NCBI GenBank assembly: GCA_035295745.1
Contig: DATGIL010000071.1
Coordinates: 62,001-126,000 of the forward strand
Source: JAIQFL01 sp035295745
Lineage (GTDB): Bacteria > Acidobacteriota > Terriglobia > Bryobacterales > Bryobacteraceae
Direction of reading: 5' to 3'
DNA: 64,000 nt
Shown: positions 8,149-16,909 of the stretch, one piece after another
Numbering within the stretch: the first letter of the stretch is position 1
Layout of the letters: each line of letters starts with the position of its first letter
Made by a program: the position numbers and the translations under genes
Notes under the pieces: generated by a model
What the model saw: the letters and a program-made list of their open reading frames with translations, nothing else
Told to the model about the DNA's origin: nothing
Databases searched by the model: none

Positions 8149-9896
8149 TTACGAGCACCGGCGGGTCCTTGCCAATACAGCTCCTCAATGTTCCACAACG
8201 TGTAATGGTCCAAGAGAGCCGGATGGAAGTTCCCCAGGTCTTTCTTCGCTCCCGCCAGAACATCGGGACTCACCAGCGGGATCAAGGGCAGGTACTGCAT
8301 CAGGATCTGCTGCACGCGATCGTATAACCGCTTGCGGTCGGCGTACTTCCTGGTCACAGTCTGCCGCCGCATCAGCCCATCGATCTCGCCTTCCCAGGGC
8401 GTGGCCGGCGACGCCTCTTCGGGATGCCAAAGGTGACTTCCCCCGCTGGAAAGCCATATATTCATATCGACGTTGGGGTCCGCGTCGGCGCTGACGAGCG
8501 AAAGGACGCACGTATCGTACTGATGAGTGCGTTGCACGCGGTCGATGAGACTGCGTGTCTCCAGCGGTACCAAGTCCACCCGCATACCGATTTGCTGCAG
8601 ATCGGCCTGGATCAATGTGGCGGTCTGTACTCGTTCCGGATTGCTGGCACTGGCCAGGATCGAGAACTCCACGCCGCGTCCCTGTGGATCGGTGAGAGCG
8701 CCCTCTCGTGTCCAATGGAATCCTTCCGCGGCAAGCAACTCCTTGGCTCGTGCAGGCGAAGCGGCCAGGCGGGGAAGACTTCCGTCAATCCAGAGCTTAT
8801 TGCCGGGTGGCACCGGGCCCGAGAGGGCCGTGGCATGTCCCAGATATACGAGCCGCGCCAGTGCATCTCTGTCTATGGCTGCAGAAATTGCCTGCCGGAA
8901 CGCGGTGCGACGGAACCATGACTGGTGCAAAACCAGCTCCGCTGCGGCGTCCTTGGGAAGGTCATTCAAGTTGAAGAACAGGAAGTTGTATTCGAATCCG
9001 GCGCCCGCATCCCGCAGCACATAACCTTTAGCTTCGCGCTGCTTCTCCAGCACGGCGAAGTTCTTGGCGCTCGGGCGGCTGATCACGTCGGATTCGCCTG
9101 ATTCGAACCGCAGGACCTGCAGGTCGTCGGTGCCCGCGATGACAAAATCGACCTCCTGCAAGTACGGCAACTGGACGCCCGCGGGATCTGTCTTCCAGTA
9201 GTAAGGATTGCGTTCCAGCACGATCCGTTGTCCGGGCAAATATTCTTTCAAACGGAACGGCCCGAGCCCTGCCATTGCGGACGGAGACGTTTGCACTCCC
9301 CACGCCTCCGCTATGCTGCCATTCTGATAAGCCGTCTCCAGAAGATGGCGAGGAAGAATCGCAATTCCATCGAACAGCCGCTCAGCCACCGCATTCAGAC
9401 TGGGCAGTTCAAATGCCACATGCCAGGCATCCAGCTTGCGCACCACGATCGGCTTGCCGTTGAATGTAAGCATATCGCGTTCGCCTGAGTGGACCTTCTC
9501 ATCCAGGTGCACCTGGTACGTGAAGACCACATCGTCCGCGTCACAGGAGTGGCCGTCCGAGAAACGCAACCCATGGCGCAACTCCAGGACATACCGTAGG
9601 CCGTCTCGCGATACCGTCCACGATTTCGCCAACGCAGGCTCAGTCAGGTAAGAGGCGCGATTGATGTGAATCAAATCGGCCGACATGCGCTCGATGATTT
9701 CGCGTGAAGCGGCGTCGGCGGCAGTGATCGGATTGAATGTCTTCGGGGCTGTGCGCGTGGCGAACACCAGCTTTCCGCCGGGGTGTCCGGTCAATCCCTG
9801 AACCACCAGAGCATCGCCGGCTGCATACAGGACATGCCCGGATAGCAATATCGCAATGACACCACTACCCCATCGATCCCGTCTCCGAGCCGCCAC
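8145..9896 (-). CDS. Peptide ABC transporter substrate-binding protein (SBP_bac_5, OppA/DppA-like)
   Basis: 583 residues with an N-terminal hydrophobic segment (VIAILLSGHVLYAAG) consistent with a signal peptide or anchor. The family-5 extracellular solute-binding fold is clear: GGKLVFATRTAPKTFNPI, a DADDVVFTYQVH segment, RIVLERNPYYW, and FRQAISAAIDRDALARLVY. It would capture oligopeptides or similar solutes outside the inner membrane and pass them to the OppB/OppC-type permease. The start at 9896 is GTG with no strong ribosome site, so the true start could be slightly different. It lies 106 bases downstream of the permease gene and overlaps the sigma gene by 4 bases. Confidence 0.9.
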   Translation of the reverse strand: MAARRRDRWGSGVIAILLSGHVLYAAGDALVVQGLTGHPGGKLVFATRTAPKTFNPITAADAASREIIERMSADLIHINRASYLTEPALAKSWTVSRDGLRYVLELRHGLRFSDGHSCDADDVVFTYQVHLDEKVHSGERDMLTFNGKPIVVRKLDAWHVAFELPSLNAVAERLFDGIAILPRHLLETAYQNGSIAEAWGVQTSPSAMAGLGPFRLKEYLPGQRIVLERNPYYWKTDPAGVQLPYLQEVDFVIAGTDDLQVLRFESGESDVISRPSAKNFAVLEKQREAKGYVLRDAGAGFEYNFLFFNLNDLPKDAAAELVLHQSWFRRTAFRQAISAAIDRDALARLVYLGHATALSGPVPPGNKLWIDGSLPRLAASPARAKELLAAEGFHWTREGALTDPQGRGVEFSILASASNPERVQTATLIQADLQQIGMRVDLVPLETRSLIDRVQRTHQYDTCVLSLVSADADPNVDMNIWLSSGGSHLWHPEEASPATPWEGEIDGLMRRQTVTRKYADRKRLYDRVQQILMQYLPLIPLVSPDVLAGAKKDLGNFHPALLDHYTLWNIEELYWQGPAGARK

Positions 9897-10002
9897 AGCG
9901 GATTAGTTTAACGCATGGCCAGAATGAACGATATTCTCTTACGGTAATGCCCAGCCGTCCTGGAGCAATGGTTTTGTGCGGTTCGTCTCGTGCTGCTTTT
10001 CG

Positions 10003-10896
10003 CTACAGCGATTGCGATTTCTGCCGCGCCAACAGGCCGTCGGCCAGGATCAAATACGCGAGCAGAACGGGGATTGCAGCCAGTCCTGGCGCGAGCAGCC
10101 ACGGGTGAGAGACCAGCGTATAGTACTGCTTCGCTTCAGCCAGCATATTGCCCCAACTCGGGACCGGCTCGCTCACGCCCAACCCCAAAAACGAGAGCGT
10201 CACTTCAGCCAGAATATATTGCGGGATCAAGACGGTGGCCTGCGTGAGCACCACACCGGCGGTCATCGGCAGGATATGGCGTCTCATCAAGTAAAAGTCG
10301 GAGGCGCCGAAGCCGCGCGCCGCCATCACGAAGCCGCGCTCTTTGCCACTCAGAACCACTCCACGCACCAATCTCGCAGGACGTACCCATCCAATCGCGC
10401 CGATCACCACGATCAGTAGAAGAAAGGCGTGTACCGTCGAGATGTGGAGCGGCAGCAGGGCGCGGACTGCCAGCAGCAGATATAGCCACGGCAACGCCAG
10501 AAACAACTCACCCGACCGCATCAGCAGCCGATCGAGCCACCCACCATAAAAGCCCGAGACTGCTCCCAAAATGGAGCCCAGCCCGAGCGATAGGAACGCC
10601 GCCAGCAAACCGGTCAGAAGCGATACCCTTCCGCCGTACAACAATCGTGAGAATACATCGCGGCCATATCCGTCGGTGCCGAGCAAAAAGATCGCCCCGG
10701 GCTGGGGCACACCGAAGAGTCGCCCATTCACCAGAAACTGCACGCGAGCAGGTCCCGCGATGGTCATGGGAGGCGTATACGGATAATCGCGATGCTGCTC
10801 GTCGAATGGGTAAGGCGCTACGAAGCCGGCCAACAGCACGACGGCGTGTACGATCCCCAGAACAGCCACAGCGGCCGGAATCGCCACGCTTTTCAT
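10003..10896 (-). CDS. Peptide ABC transporter permease, OppC/DppC type
   Basis: 297 residues from ATG 10896 (MKSVAIPAAVAVLG). An N-terminal membrane helix is followed by a soluble loop that includes FLLGTDGYGRDVFSRLLYGG, the hallmark of OppC-type permeases, and a binding-protein-dependent transport domain with several helices. The EAA-like loop is at GFVMAARGFGASDFYLMRRH. The start overlaps the stop of the OppB-type gene by 4 bases (ATGA at 10893-10896), which supports this start over longer readings. Together with OppB it forms the membrane channel of the importer. Confidence 0.92.
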   Translation of the reverse strand: MKSVAIPAAVAVLGIVHAVVLLAGFVAPYPFDEQHRDYPYTPPMTIAGPARVQFLVNGRLFGVPQPGAIFLLGTDGYGRDVFSRLLYGGRVSLLTGLLAAFLSLGLGSILGAVSGFYGGWLDRLLMRSGELFLALPWLYLLLAVRALLPLHISTVHAFLLLIVVIGAIGWVRPARLVRGVVLSGKERGFVMAARGFGASDFYLMRRHILPMTAGVVLTQATVLIPQYILAEVTLSFLGLGVSEPVPSWGNMLAEAKQYYTLVSHPWLLAPGLAAIPVLLAYLILADGLLARQKSQSL

Positions 10897-11855
10897 TCCG
10901 TGCGGATCCGCGGATCGAGGCGGTAGAGCAGAAGGTCGGCGGCCAGATTCGCCGTCACCAGCAGGGCCGCAGAGCACATCACTACCGCCAGCACCAGGTC
11001 AAAATCGCGCGCCATGATCGCTTCTAAAAACAGCGGCCCCACTCCGGGCCAGCCCATCACCACCTCGACGAGCAAAGATGCGCTCAGCAGCGTGCCTATC
11101 GAGAACCCGAGCAGCGAAACCAGCGGATTCATCGCCGCCGGCAGCACATGCCGCCAGAGTAAACGTCTGTGGGCTATCCCAAGAGCGCGGGCAGCTAATA
11201 CAAAGTGCGAATCGAGCACCTCCAGCACGCTGGCACGAACGTGACGGGTCAACACCGGGACCATCCCCACTATCAGCACAGCCGAGGGAAGCGCCAGGTG
11301 CCGGCAAAGGTCGCGGATCCGGGCCCAGCCACCCATCTCCCCGAAACCAGGCGACTGCATGCCGCCCACCGGGAACCAGCCGCTCTCCGCGGCGACCACC
11401 AGCAGAACGATCGCCAGCAGCAGTTCGGGAACCGTCATCAGCAAAGTCAGAATCGCTTGTGAAACGTGGTCACCCCACGTGCCCCGTACCGTCGCATTCC
11501 AGATGCCGAGAGGGACGGCGAGCAGCCACGCAAACAAAGTCGCGATACCGGTAAGCAACAGTGTGCCGGATATCCGCCCGGCCAGCAGCGGCGTCACGGG
11601 ACCCTGGTACGCGAGCGAGTATCCCAAATCGCCGCGCACAACCGAGTGCAGCCAGAGAATGTAACGCTCGGCGATTGGCCGATCGAGTCCCGCTCGTGCC
11701 CGAAACCCGGCGATCGTCGCCGCGGAAATGCGAGGATCGGTGCGCATCTCAGAGTAGTAGTCGCCTGGAGCCATCTGGGCGAATACGAAGGAAAGCACCG
11801 AGATGGCAGCGAGCAGCAGCACACTGTCTGCGAGCCGTCTGGCGAGATACTTCAT
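10893..11855 (-). CDS. Peptide ABC transporter permease, OppB/DppB type
   Basis: 320 residues from ATG 11855 (MKYLARRLADSVLLLAAISV), chosen because it overlaps the upstream ATPase stop by 4 bases (ATGA). Features: first membrane helix, FVFAQMAPGDYYSE (the usual P-GD segment after helix 1), AERYILWLHSVVRGDLGYSL, further helices, and the EAA loop near VLAARALGIAHRRLLWRHVL. It pairs with the OppC-type permease. An upstream in-frame ATG at 11873 exists but would extend the overlap without adding recognisable sequence. Confidence 0.92.
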   Translation of the reverse strand: MKYLARRLADSVLLLAAISVLSFVFAQMAPGDYYSEMRTDPRISAATIAGFRARAGLDRPIAERYILWLHSVVRGDLGYSLAYQGPVTPLLAGRISGTLLLTGIATLFAWLLAVPLGIWNATVRGTWGDHVSQAILTLLMTVPELLLAIVLLVVAAESGWFPVGGMQSPGFGEMGGWARIRDLCRHLALPSAVLIVGMVPVLTRHVRASVLEVLDSHFVLAARALGIAHRRLLWRHVLPAAMNPLVSLLGFSIGTLLSASLLVEVVMGWPGVGPLFLEAIMARDFDLVLAVVMCSAALLVTANLAADLLLYRLDPRIRTE

Positions 11856-12661
11856 GCCTGCGCGCCATCCCACCGCAAAGCCAGACTGGCCTCCACCAAC
11901 TCTTTGGTGCGCGGATGAATCGGATGCGCCAACAGGTTAGCGGCGCTCGAGTGTTCCACCAACTCGCCACGGTCCAGAACTGCGATCTCGTCTGCCAAAC
12001 TCGCAACCGCCGACAGATCGTGGGAGATCAGTATGTAGGTCAGACTAAGCCGCTTCTGCAAATCCAGCAGCAGACTCTCCAACTGAACCTGGATCGCGAG
12101 GTCGAGGCCGGAGAACGACTCGTCGAGAATCAACAGTCCCGGTTCCAGTGCGAGCGCCCGCGCAATCGCCAGGCGGTGCCTTTCGCCGCCGCTGAACTCG
12201 CACGGGCGTTTCGCCGTTGCATCCCGCGCCAACCCCACCATTTCCAATAACTCACCCGCTCTCACTCGACGTTCGCGAACACTTCCCCGTTTTTGGATTA
12301 CCAGCGGCTCCTCCACAATCTCCGCCGCGGTGAAGCGTGGATTGAGACTCGCGGCGGGTTCCTGGAAGATCAGGTGAATCTGCGATCTTACCGTCCTCCG
12401 CTGCTTCGCGTCGCGCTTCCACAAGTTTTTGCCCTCGAAGAAGATCTCGCCGCTGGTGGGTGCATCGAACAGCGCCAGGCATCGGGCCAGCGTGGATTTT
12501 CCGGAGCCGGAAGGGCCGACCACTCCGAGCGTGCGGCCCCTGGCCAGAGAAAACGAGATGTCGTGAAGTGCCGCGTTGCTCTCGCGTTGCCCTGCCCACC
12601 AGGTGCGGCGAGCGAAGCTCTTACCGAGTCTGGTTACCCGCAGGAAGGGCTCAGGCTCCAT
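11852..12661 (-). CDS. Peptide ABC transporter ATP-binding protein, OppF type
   Basis: 269 residues from ATG 12661 (MEPEPFLRVTRLGKSF). Walker A is VGPSGSGKST, the signature motif is FSGGERHRLAIARAL and Walker B is LLILDES. The sequence between Walker A and the signature (HLIFQEPAASLNPRFTA) is typical for OppF/DppF. The start lies inside the last 11 bases of the OppD-type gene; an alternative ATG at 12766 would overlap that gene by over 100 bases. It powers the importer as a heterodimer with the OppD-type protein. Confidence 0.9.
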   Translation of the reverse strand: MEPEPFLRVTRLGKSFARRTWWAGQRESNAALHDISFSLARGRTLGVVGPSGSGKSTLARCLALFDAPTSGEIFFEGKNLWKRDAKQRRTVRSQIHLIFQEPAASLNPRFTAAEIVEEPLVIQKRGSVRERRVRAGELLEMVGLARDATAKRPCEFSGGERHRLAIARALALEPGLLILDESFSGLDLAIQVQLESLLLDLQKRLSLTYILISHDLSAVASLADEIAVLDRGELVEHSSAANLLAHPIHPRTKELVEASLALRWDGAQA

Positions 12662-13415
12662 GCGGCCCTCCCCATCGCGCGGCGCCAGCGAACTGCCGCA
12701 GGACTTGCCGCGGCGGTCCGCTCTCGGCAAACACTCCCCTCTGCATGAGGAACACCTGATCCGCAAGATTGGCGAGGATGCCGGGATGATGAGTGATTAC
12801 CAAAAACGCAGTGCCGAGGCGGTCACGCAGACTGCGGAAAAGCGCGAGCAATTCCACCACCCGCACCGCATCGAGCGCCGTGAACGGCTCGTCCGCGATC
12901 ACCACTGAGGGCTGACACGCCAATGCCTGCGCGATGGCCACTCGCTGCCGTTCGCCGCCGCTCAACTGGTGAGGGTACGAACTCAGGATCCGTGCCGAGG
13001 GAGCCAGTCCGGCCAATTCGAGCAGATCGGATGGCGCCGCATTCGCCCGGTGCGCTCTGACGACTTCCGACAGTTGATCCTGTACCCGAATCACTGGATT
13101 CAGCGCGAGTAGCGGATCTTGGAAGACCATCGAAATCCGCGCGCCGCGGATGCTCTCCAGTTCGCGTTCGGAAGCCGAGAGTATCTCGCGGTCGGCGATC
13201 CGCACGGAGCCACGCACGCGATAGCGTTCCGGCGGCAGCAATCGGAGCAATGCCAACGCCAGCGTCGTTTTCCCGCATCCCGATTCACCAAACAACCCGG
13301 CGATACTGCCTGGCGCGATCTCGAAACTCACCCCTCTGACAATCGGAACCTCGGCACGCCCTGGCGGAGTGAGATGGATCGTGAGATCTTGGGCCGCTAA
13401 AGCCGCTGCCGGCAT
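12651..13415 (-). CDS. Peptide ABC transporter ATP-binding protein, OppD type
   Basis: 254 residues. Walker A FGESGCGKTT, Q-loop MVFQDPLLALNPVIRVQDQL, signature LSGGERQRVAIAQAL and Walker B VVIADEPF are all intact. It is shorter than many OppD proteins (about 320), because the C-terminal oligopeptide/dipeptide extension with its cysteine cluster is absent. It is the first gene of the co-directional cluster that runs through the transporter to the sigma factor and CHAT gene. The start is only 24 bases from the end of the upstream trehalose synthase gene, so it may share that transcript. Confidence 0.88.
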   Translation of the reverse strand: MPAAALAAQDLTIHLTPPGRAEVPIVRGVSFEIAPGSIAGLFGESGCGKTTLALALLRLLPPERYRVRGSVRIADREILSASERELESIRGARISMVFQDPLLALNPVIRVQDQLSEVVRAHRANAAPSDLLELAGLAPSARILSSYPHQLSGGERQRVAIAQALACQPSVVIADEPFTALDAVRVVELLALFRSLRDRLGTAFLVITHHPGILANLADQVFLMQRGVFAESGPPRQVLRQFAGAARWGGPHGA

Positions 13416-13439
13416 CCCCCTATTCTGTCAGATGCGCGC

Positions 13440-15749
13440 TTACGATACGGCTACGCTCTCCGGCGGACGCTCCACCACTTCCAGTCGCGGCACACGCGGT
13501 ATCGCTGTATGTACCTGGGCAAGACGAATGTTCGCCAATTCTCCGATCAGGCTACCCGCCCACTGGTACACATTATTCTCGCGAATCGCGGTTCGCATGC
13601 GCCGCATACGGGCGCTCCGCTCGGCGGGAGACATTTCCAGTGCGACGTGAATCGCGTGTGACAATTCCGCAGTGTCGTACGGATTCACGATCAAGGCGTC
13701 AGGCAGTTGATGGCTCGCGCCCGTAAACCGGCTGAGGATCAGGGCTCCCTGCTCGTCTTCGCGCGCGGCTACGTATTCCTTGGCCACCAGGTTCATGCCG
13801 TCGTGCAGCGACGTCACCAGGCAGAAGTGGGCTGCACGATAATACCGCTCGATCTCTTCATGATTGTGGTGCCGTTTGAGAAAAACGATCGGTTTCCAGT
13901 TTCCCGTCTGGAAGCGCCGGTTGATTCGCAGCGCTTCCGCTTCGACTTCCGCTCCCAAGTCGTGATACCGCTTGATGCGCGTCCGGCTAGGTGCGCCGAT
14001 TTGCACGAAGGTGAGCTTGCCGCGGTAGCTGGGGTTCTGCTCCAGCAGGTGTTCAATTCCGCGGAATCGCTCCGGAATCCCCTTGGTGTAGTCCACACGA
14101 TCGACGCCGATTCCCATGTAGGTCGCCTCAACCCCCAACTGCCGGAACAATTCGGCGCGTTCCAGGCTCGAGGGTGGGGGCGGGTGACTGTGGTCTTTTC
14201 CGTTGAATGCGACGCTGATTGGGAATGGACGGACCGAAGTGACGTGGTCCCGGCGGTTCACGGCGAAGTGCTCCCAGTCGATTCGCGATTCCAGCGCGTA
14301 GTCCACGGTCTCGAGAAAGTTATTGCAGTGCGCCTGCACGTGGAAGCCGATCAGGTCCGCTCCCAGCATGCCGTCCAGCAATTCGCGCTGCCACGGGCAA
14401 ATGCCGAAGGCCTCCGGATTCGGCCACGGGATGTGCCAGAAAATCGCTACCCTGGCGTCCGGCCGACGCTCCTTGATCATCCTTGGAAGCAGCGCGAAAT
14501 GATAGTCCTGCGCCAGCACGGCGGGATTGTGTTCGCCTTCCATCTCTTCGATAAGAGCGTCGGCAAATCGCTCGTTCACGGCTCGATAGTGGTCCCAATC
14601 TTTGGCGTGGAAGGCCGGGCGTGTGTGCGCAATGTGACACAAAGGCCAGAGACCTTCATTGGCAAAGCCCAGGTAAAAGCCTTCTTCCTCTTCCTTAGTC
14701 AGCCACACGCGGCGTAAGGTGTACAGCGGTTCGTCCGGCGGCACCCTGAGGCGGCTGTGCGCATCTACCGTTTCGCGATCGGCGTCCCCGGTGCCCTGCG
14801 CGATCCACGTGCCGTCACAAGCGCGCAGCACCGGTTCCAGCGCCGTCACCAAACCACTGGCAGGTACCGAGCAAACAATCGAGTTGCCCTTATGAATGTG
14901 CTCATAGGGCTCGCGATTGGAGATGACGAAGAGCCGGCTGCCGTTTAATTTGCCGCGCACCGAAATCCGCAGGCGCTCGGGCGTCCATTGCGACTCCCCC
15001 GCCTCCCGCAGTCGCGCTTCCTCCATTGCCGCGGCGCGCGCCGCGTTCAAACTGCTGGCCAGTTGCGTAACCTCGCTCGCCAGCGGACCGAAAATCTCTT
15101 CCTTCGGCACATCTGCTTCCGCCGAGACTCGCCCGTTGCGCTGGTCCCGTAGCCATTGCACCATCCTGCGCAGAGGTCTGCCCAGACTCCAGCGGACAAT
15201 CAGCAGCGTGGTACCGATGATCAACAAAGTCTGCAAACCCATGCTCGCGAGCGCGTGAATCCAAACGTCCGCCCGATAAGCACTGATGTACGCGACGTCG
15301 TGAAAAATCGCGATCACACCGATGGTCCCCTTGCCCGCTCCTAAAGGCAGGGCGAGAACATGCATCGGCTCGTCGTCCAGTCGGAAAAACTGGCTGTGTG
15401 TCTTACCGTTGGCAAGCGCCTCGATTACGGGAGCGGGAGCCTGTCGTAACGAGACTGCGAGTCCAGCCGTGATGGCCAGCGGATTTCCGTTGACGTCATA
15501 GACCGCTACCCCTGCCAGCCGTTCGTGATTCTGAAATCGATCGACCAGTGCCTGCAGATCGCTCGGCGATCCCACCAGCAACAACGGCTCGACGGAACGT
15601 TCCAACCCTTCGGCCAGCGTCATCGCATGCATCCGAACGTCTTCCCGTTGCGCATGCACTTCCGCTTGAGCCTGGTAGATGGCGAAGCCCAGGGAAACCG
15701 CGGTGACACCTGCGATTAGCGACAGTATCAGCCGGAAACTCAAGCGCAT
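13440..15749 (-). CDS. otsA: Membrane-anchored trehalose-6-phosphate synthase with N-terminal sensor and HAMP module
   Basis: 769 residues, about 300 longer than ordinary OtsA. N-terminal part: membrane helix (about 5-25), periplasmic stretch (about 26-150), second helix (about 165-187), then a HAMP-like segment (RPLRRMVQWLRDQRNGR) and a helical linker. The GT20 domain runs from about 265: RLFVISNREPYEH, FWHIPWPNPEAFG, GVDRVDYTKGIPERFRG, HDGMNLVAKEYVAAR and FTGASHQLPDALIVNPYD keep the UDP-glucose and glucose-6-phosphate binding blocks. It should make trehalose-6-phosphate at the inner membrane, possibly under control of an outside signal. No phosphatase (otsB) is adjacent. Proline dehydrogenase is divergent, so osmolyte metabolism is a shared theme. 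Confidence 0.9.
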   Translation of the reverse strand: MRLSFRLILSLIAGVTAVSLGFAIYQAQAEVHAQREDVRMHAMTLAEGLERSVEPLLLVGSPSDLQALVDRFQNHERLAGVAVYDVNGNPLAITAGLAVSLRQAPAPVIEALANGKTHSQFFRLDDEPMHVLALPLGAGKGTIGVIAIFHDVAYISAYRADVWIHALASMGLQTLLIIGTTLLIVRWSLGRPLRRMVQWLRDQRNGRVSAEADVPKEEIFGPLASEVTQLASSLNAARAAAMEEARLREAGESQWTPERLRISVRGKLNGSRLFVISNREPYEHIHKGNSIVCSVPASGLVTALEPVLRACDGTWIAQGTGDADRETVDAHSRLRVPPDEPLYTLRRVWLTKEEEEGFYLGFANEGLWPLCHIAHTRPAFHAKDWDHYRAVNERFADALIEEMEGEHNPAVLAQDYHFALLPRMIKERRPDARVAIFWHIPWPNPEAFGICPWQRELLDGMLGADLIGFHVQAHCNNFLETVDYALESRIDWEHFAVNRRDHVTSVRPFPISVAFNGKDHSHPPPPSSLERAELFRQLGVEATYMGIGVDRVDYTKGIPERFRGIEHLLEQNPSYRGKLTFVQIGAPSRTRIKRYHDLGAEVEAEALRINRRFQTGNWKPIVFLKRHHNHEEIERYYRAAHFCLVTSLHDGMNLVAKEYVAAREDEQGALILSRFTGASHQLPDALIVNPYDTAELSHAIHVALEMSPAERSARMRRMRTAIRENNVYQWAGSLIGELANIRLAQVHTAIPRVPRLEVVERPPESVAVS

Positions 15750-15991
15750 TGCATCGCTCCGGTGCTGGTATGGTCATGCATTCCTCCCACCCGTTGCACG
15801 TCTCGGTCCAAGTCACTGTGAACGGAAATACCATGCGCAACCGCATAGTACAGCCCCCAATTCGAGTACCATGTTTCCGGCGCGCCTCTCCGGCAGCGCA
15901 GGATTTACGCGGGACGGACAGAAAATGCATAGCTTTGGACCGTTCCGCTCATTCCCTGGCTCGTCCAGTGCACGGTGTTAGTCTGGAGTTC

Positions 15992-16900
15992 GTGCGCCGT
16001 TTCCTTTTGTTTCTATCGCGCCAGCGTCATTTGCGGAGATGGATGGAAACCTCTCCCCTGGCCCAGCGCCTCGCCACTCGCTTCGTGGCCGGCGAAACCC
16101 TCGATCAGGCCCTCACCGTAAGCCGCAAGCTGAATTCGGAAGGCATCACGATCACCCTCGATCATCTCGGCGAGAGCGTCACTACGCTTGCCGAAGCGGC
16201 TGAAGCGCGCGATGTATATCTGCGCACATTATCGGCGATTCACGATTCTAAGATCCAAGGCAACGTATCCCTAAAGCTCACGCAATTTGGTCTCGATTTC
16301 TCCAGCGAGCAGTGTCGAGCCAACGTCGACCAACTCGTCACACGGGCCGTCGAGTTGAACAGCTTCGTGCGGGTTGATATGGAATCGAGCGAGTATACCG
16401 ATCGAACCCTCGATCTGGTAAACGACCTGCACGCGCGCCACGGCGCCGTCGGCACTGTGATCCAGGCCTACCTCCGCCGCAGCCGCGCCGACATCGAAAG
16501 GCTTAATGCCCGGGGCATTCGGGTGCGCCTCTGCAAAGGTGCCTACCTCGAACCACCCGAGGTGGCATTCGAAAAGAAGACGGATGTCGACCGCAATTAC
16601 GTCGAGCTCATGAAACTCCTGCTCGACGGCGGCACTTACCCTGCAATCGCCACGCACGATGAGGCCATGATTGCCGAAACCCGGGCCTATGTCGAAGCTA
16701 AAAAGATCGCGCGCGACGCCTTCGAATTCCAGATGCTCTACGGCATCCGCCGCGATCTGCAGCGCCGCCTGATCGCCGATGGGTATCGCCTGCGCCTGTA
16801 CGTACCGTTCGGCAAGGCTTGGTATCCCTATTACATGCGCCGCCTGGCCGAGCGCCCAGCCAATGTCTTCTTCATTCTCCGCAATCTGTTTCGCAAGTAA
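15992..16900 (+). CDS. putB: Proline dehydrogenase
   Basis: 302 residues from GTG 15992. The monofunctional FAD-dependent (beta-alpha)8 barrel is recognisable: RFVAGETLDQAL near the N-terminus, GITITLDHLGE, VSLKLTQFGLD, NSFVRVDMESS, VIQAYLRRS, IRVRLCKGAYLEP, ATHDEAMI, FEFQMLYGIR and RLYVPFGKAWYPYYMRRLAE, the last being the family's C-terminal active-site helix. It oxidises proline to pyrroline-5-carboxylate and passes electrons to quinone. GTG was chosen because homologues begin at this point (VRRFLLFLS); GGAG is only 3 bases upstream, which is close, so a slightly different start is possible. The next gene begins 9 bases after its stop. Confidence 0.87.
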   Translation: MRRFLLFLSRQRHLRRWMETSPLAQRLATRFVAGETLDQALTVSRKLNSEGITITLDHLGESVTTLAEAAEARDVYLRTLSAIHDSKIQGNVSLKLTQFGLDFSSEQCRANVDQLVTRAVELNSFVRVDMESSEYTDRTLDLVNDLHARHGAVGTVIQAYLRRSRADIERLNARGIRVRLCKGAYLEPPEVAFEKKTDVDRNYVELMKLLLDGGTYPAIATHDEAMIAETRAYVEAKKIARDAFEFQMLYGIRRDLQRRLIADGYRLRLYVPFGKAWYPYYMRRLAERPANVFFILRNLFRK

Positions 16901-16909
16901 GGCCGCCCT

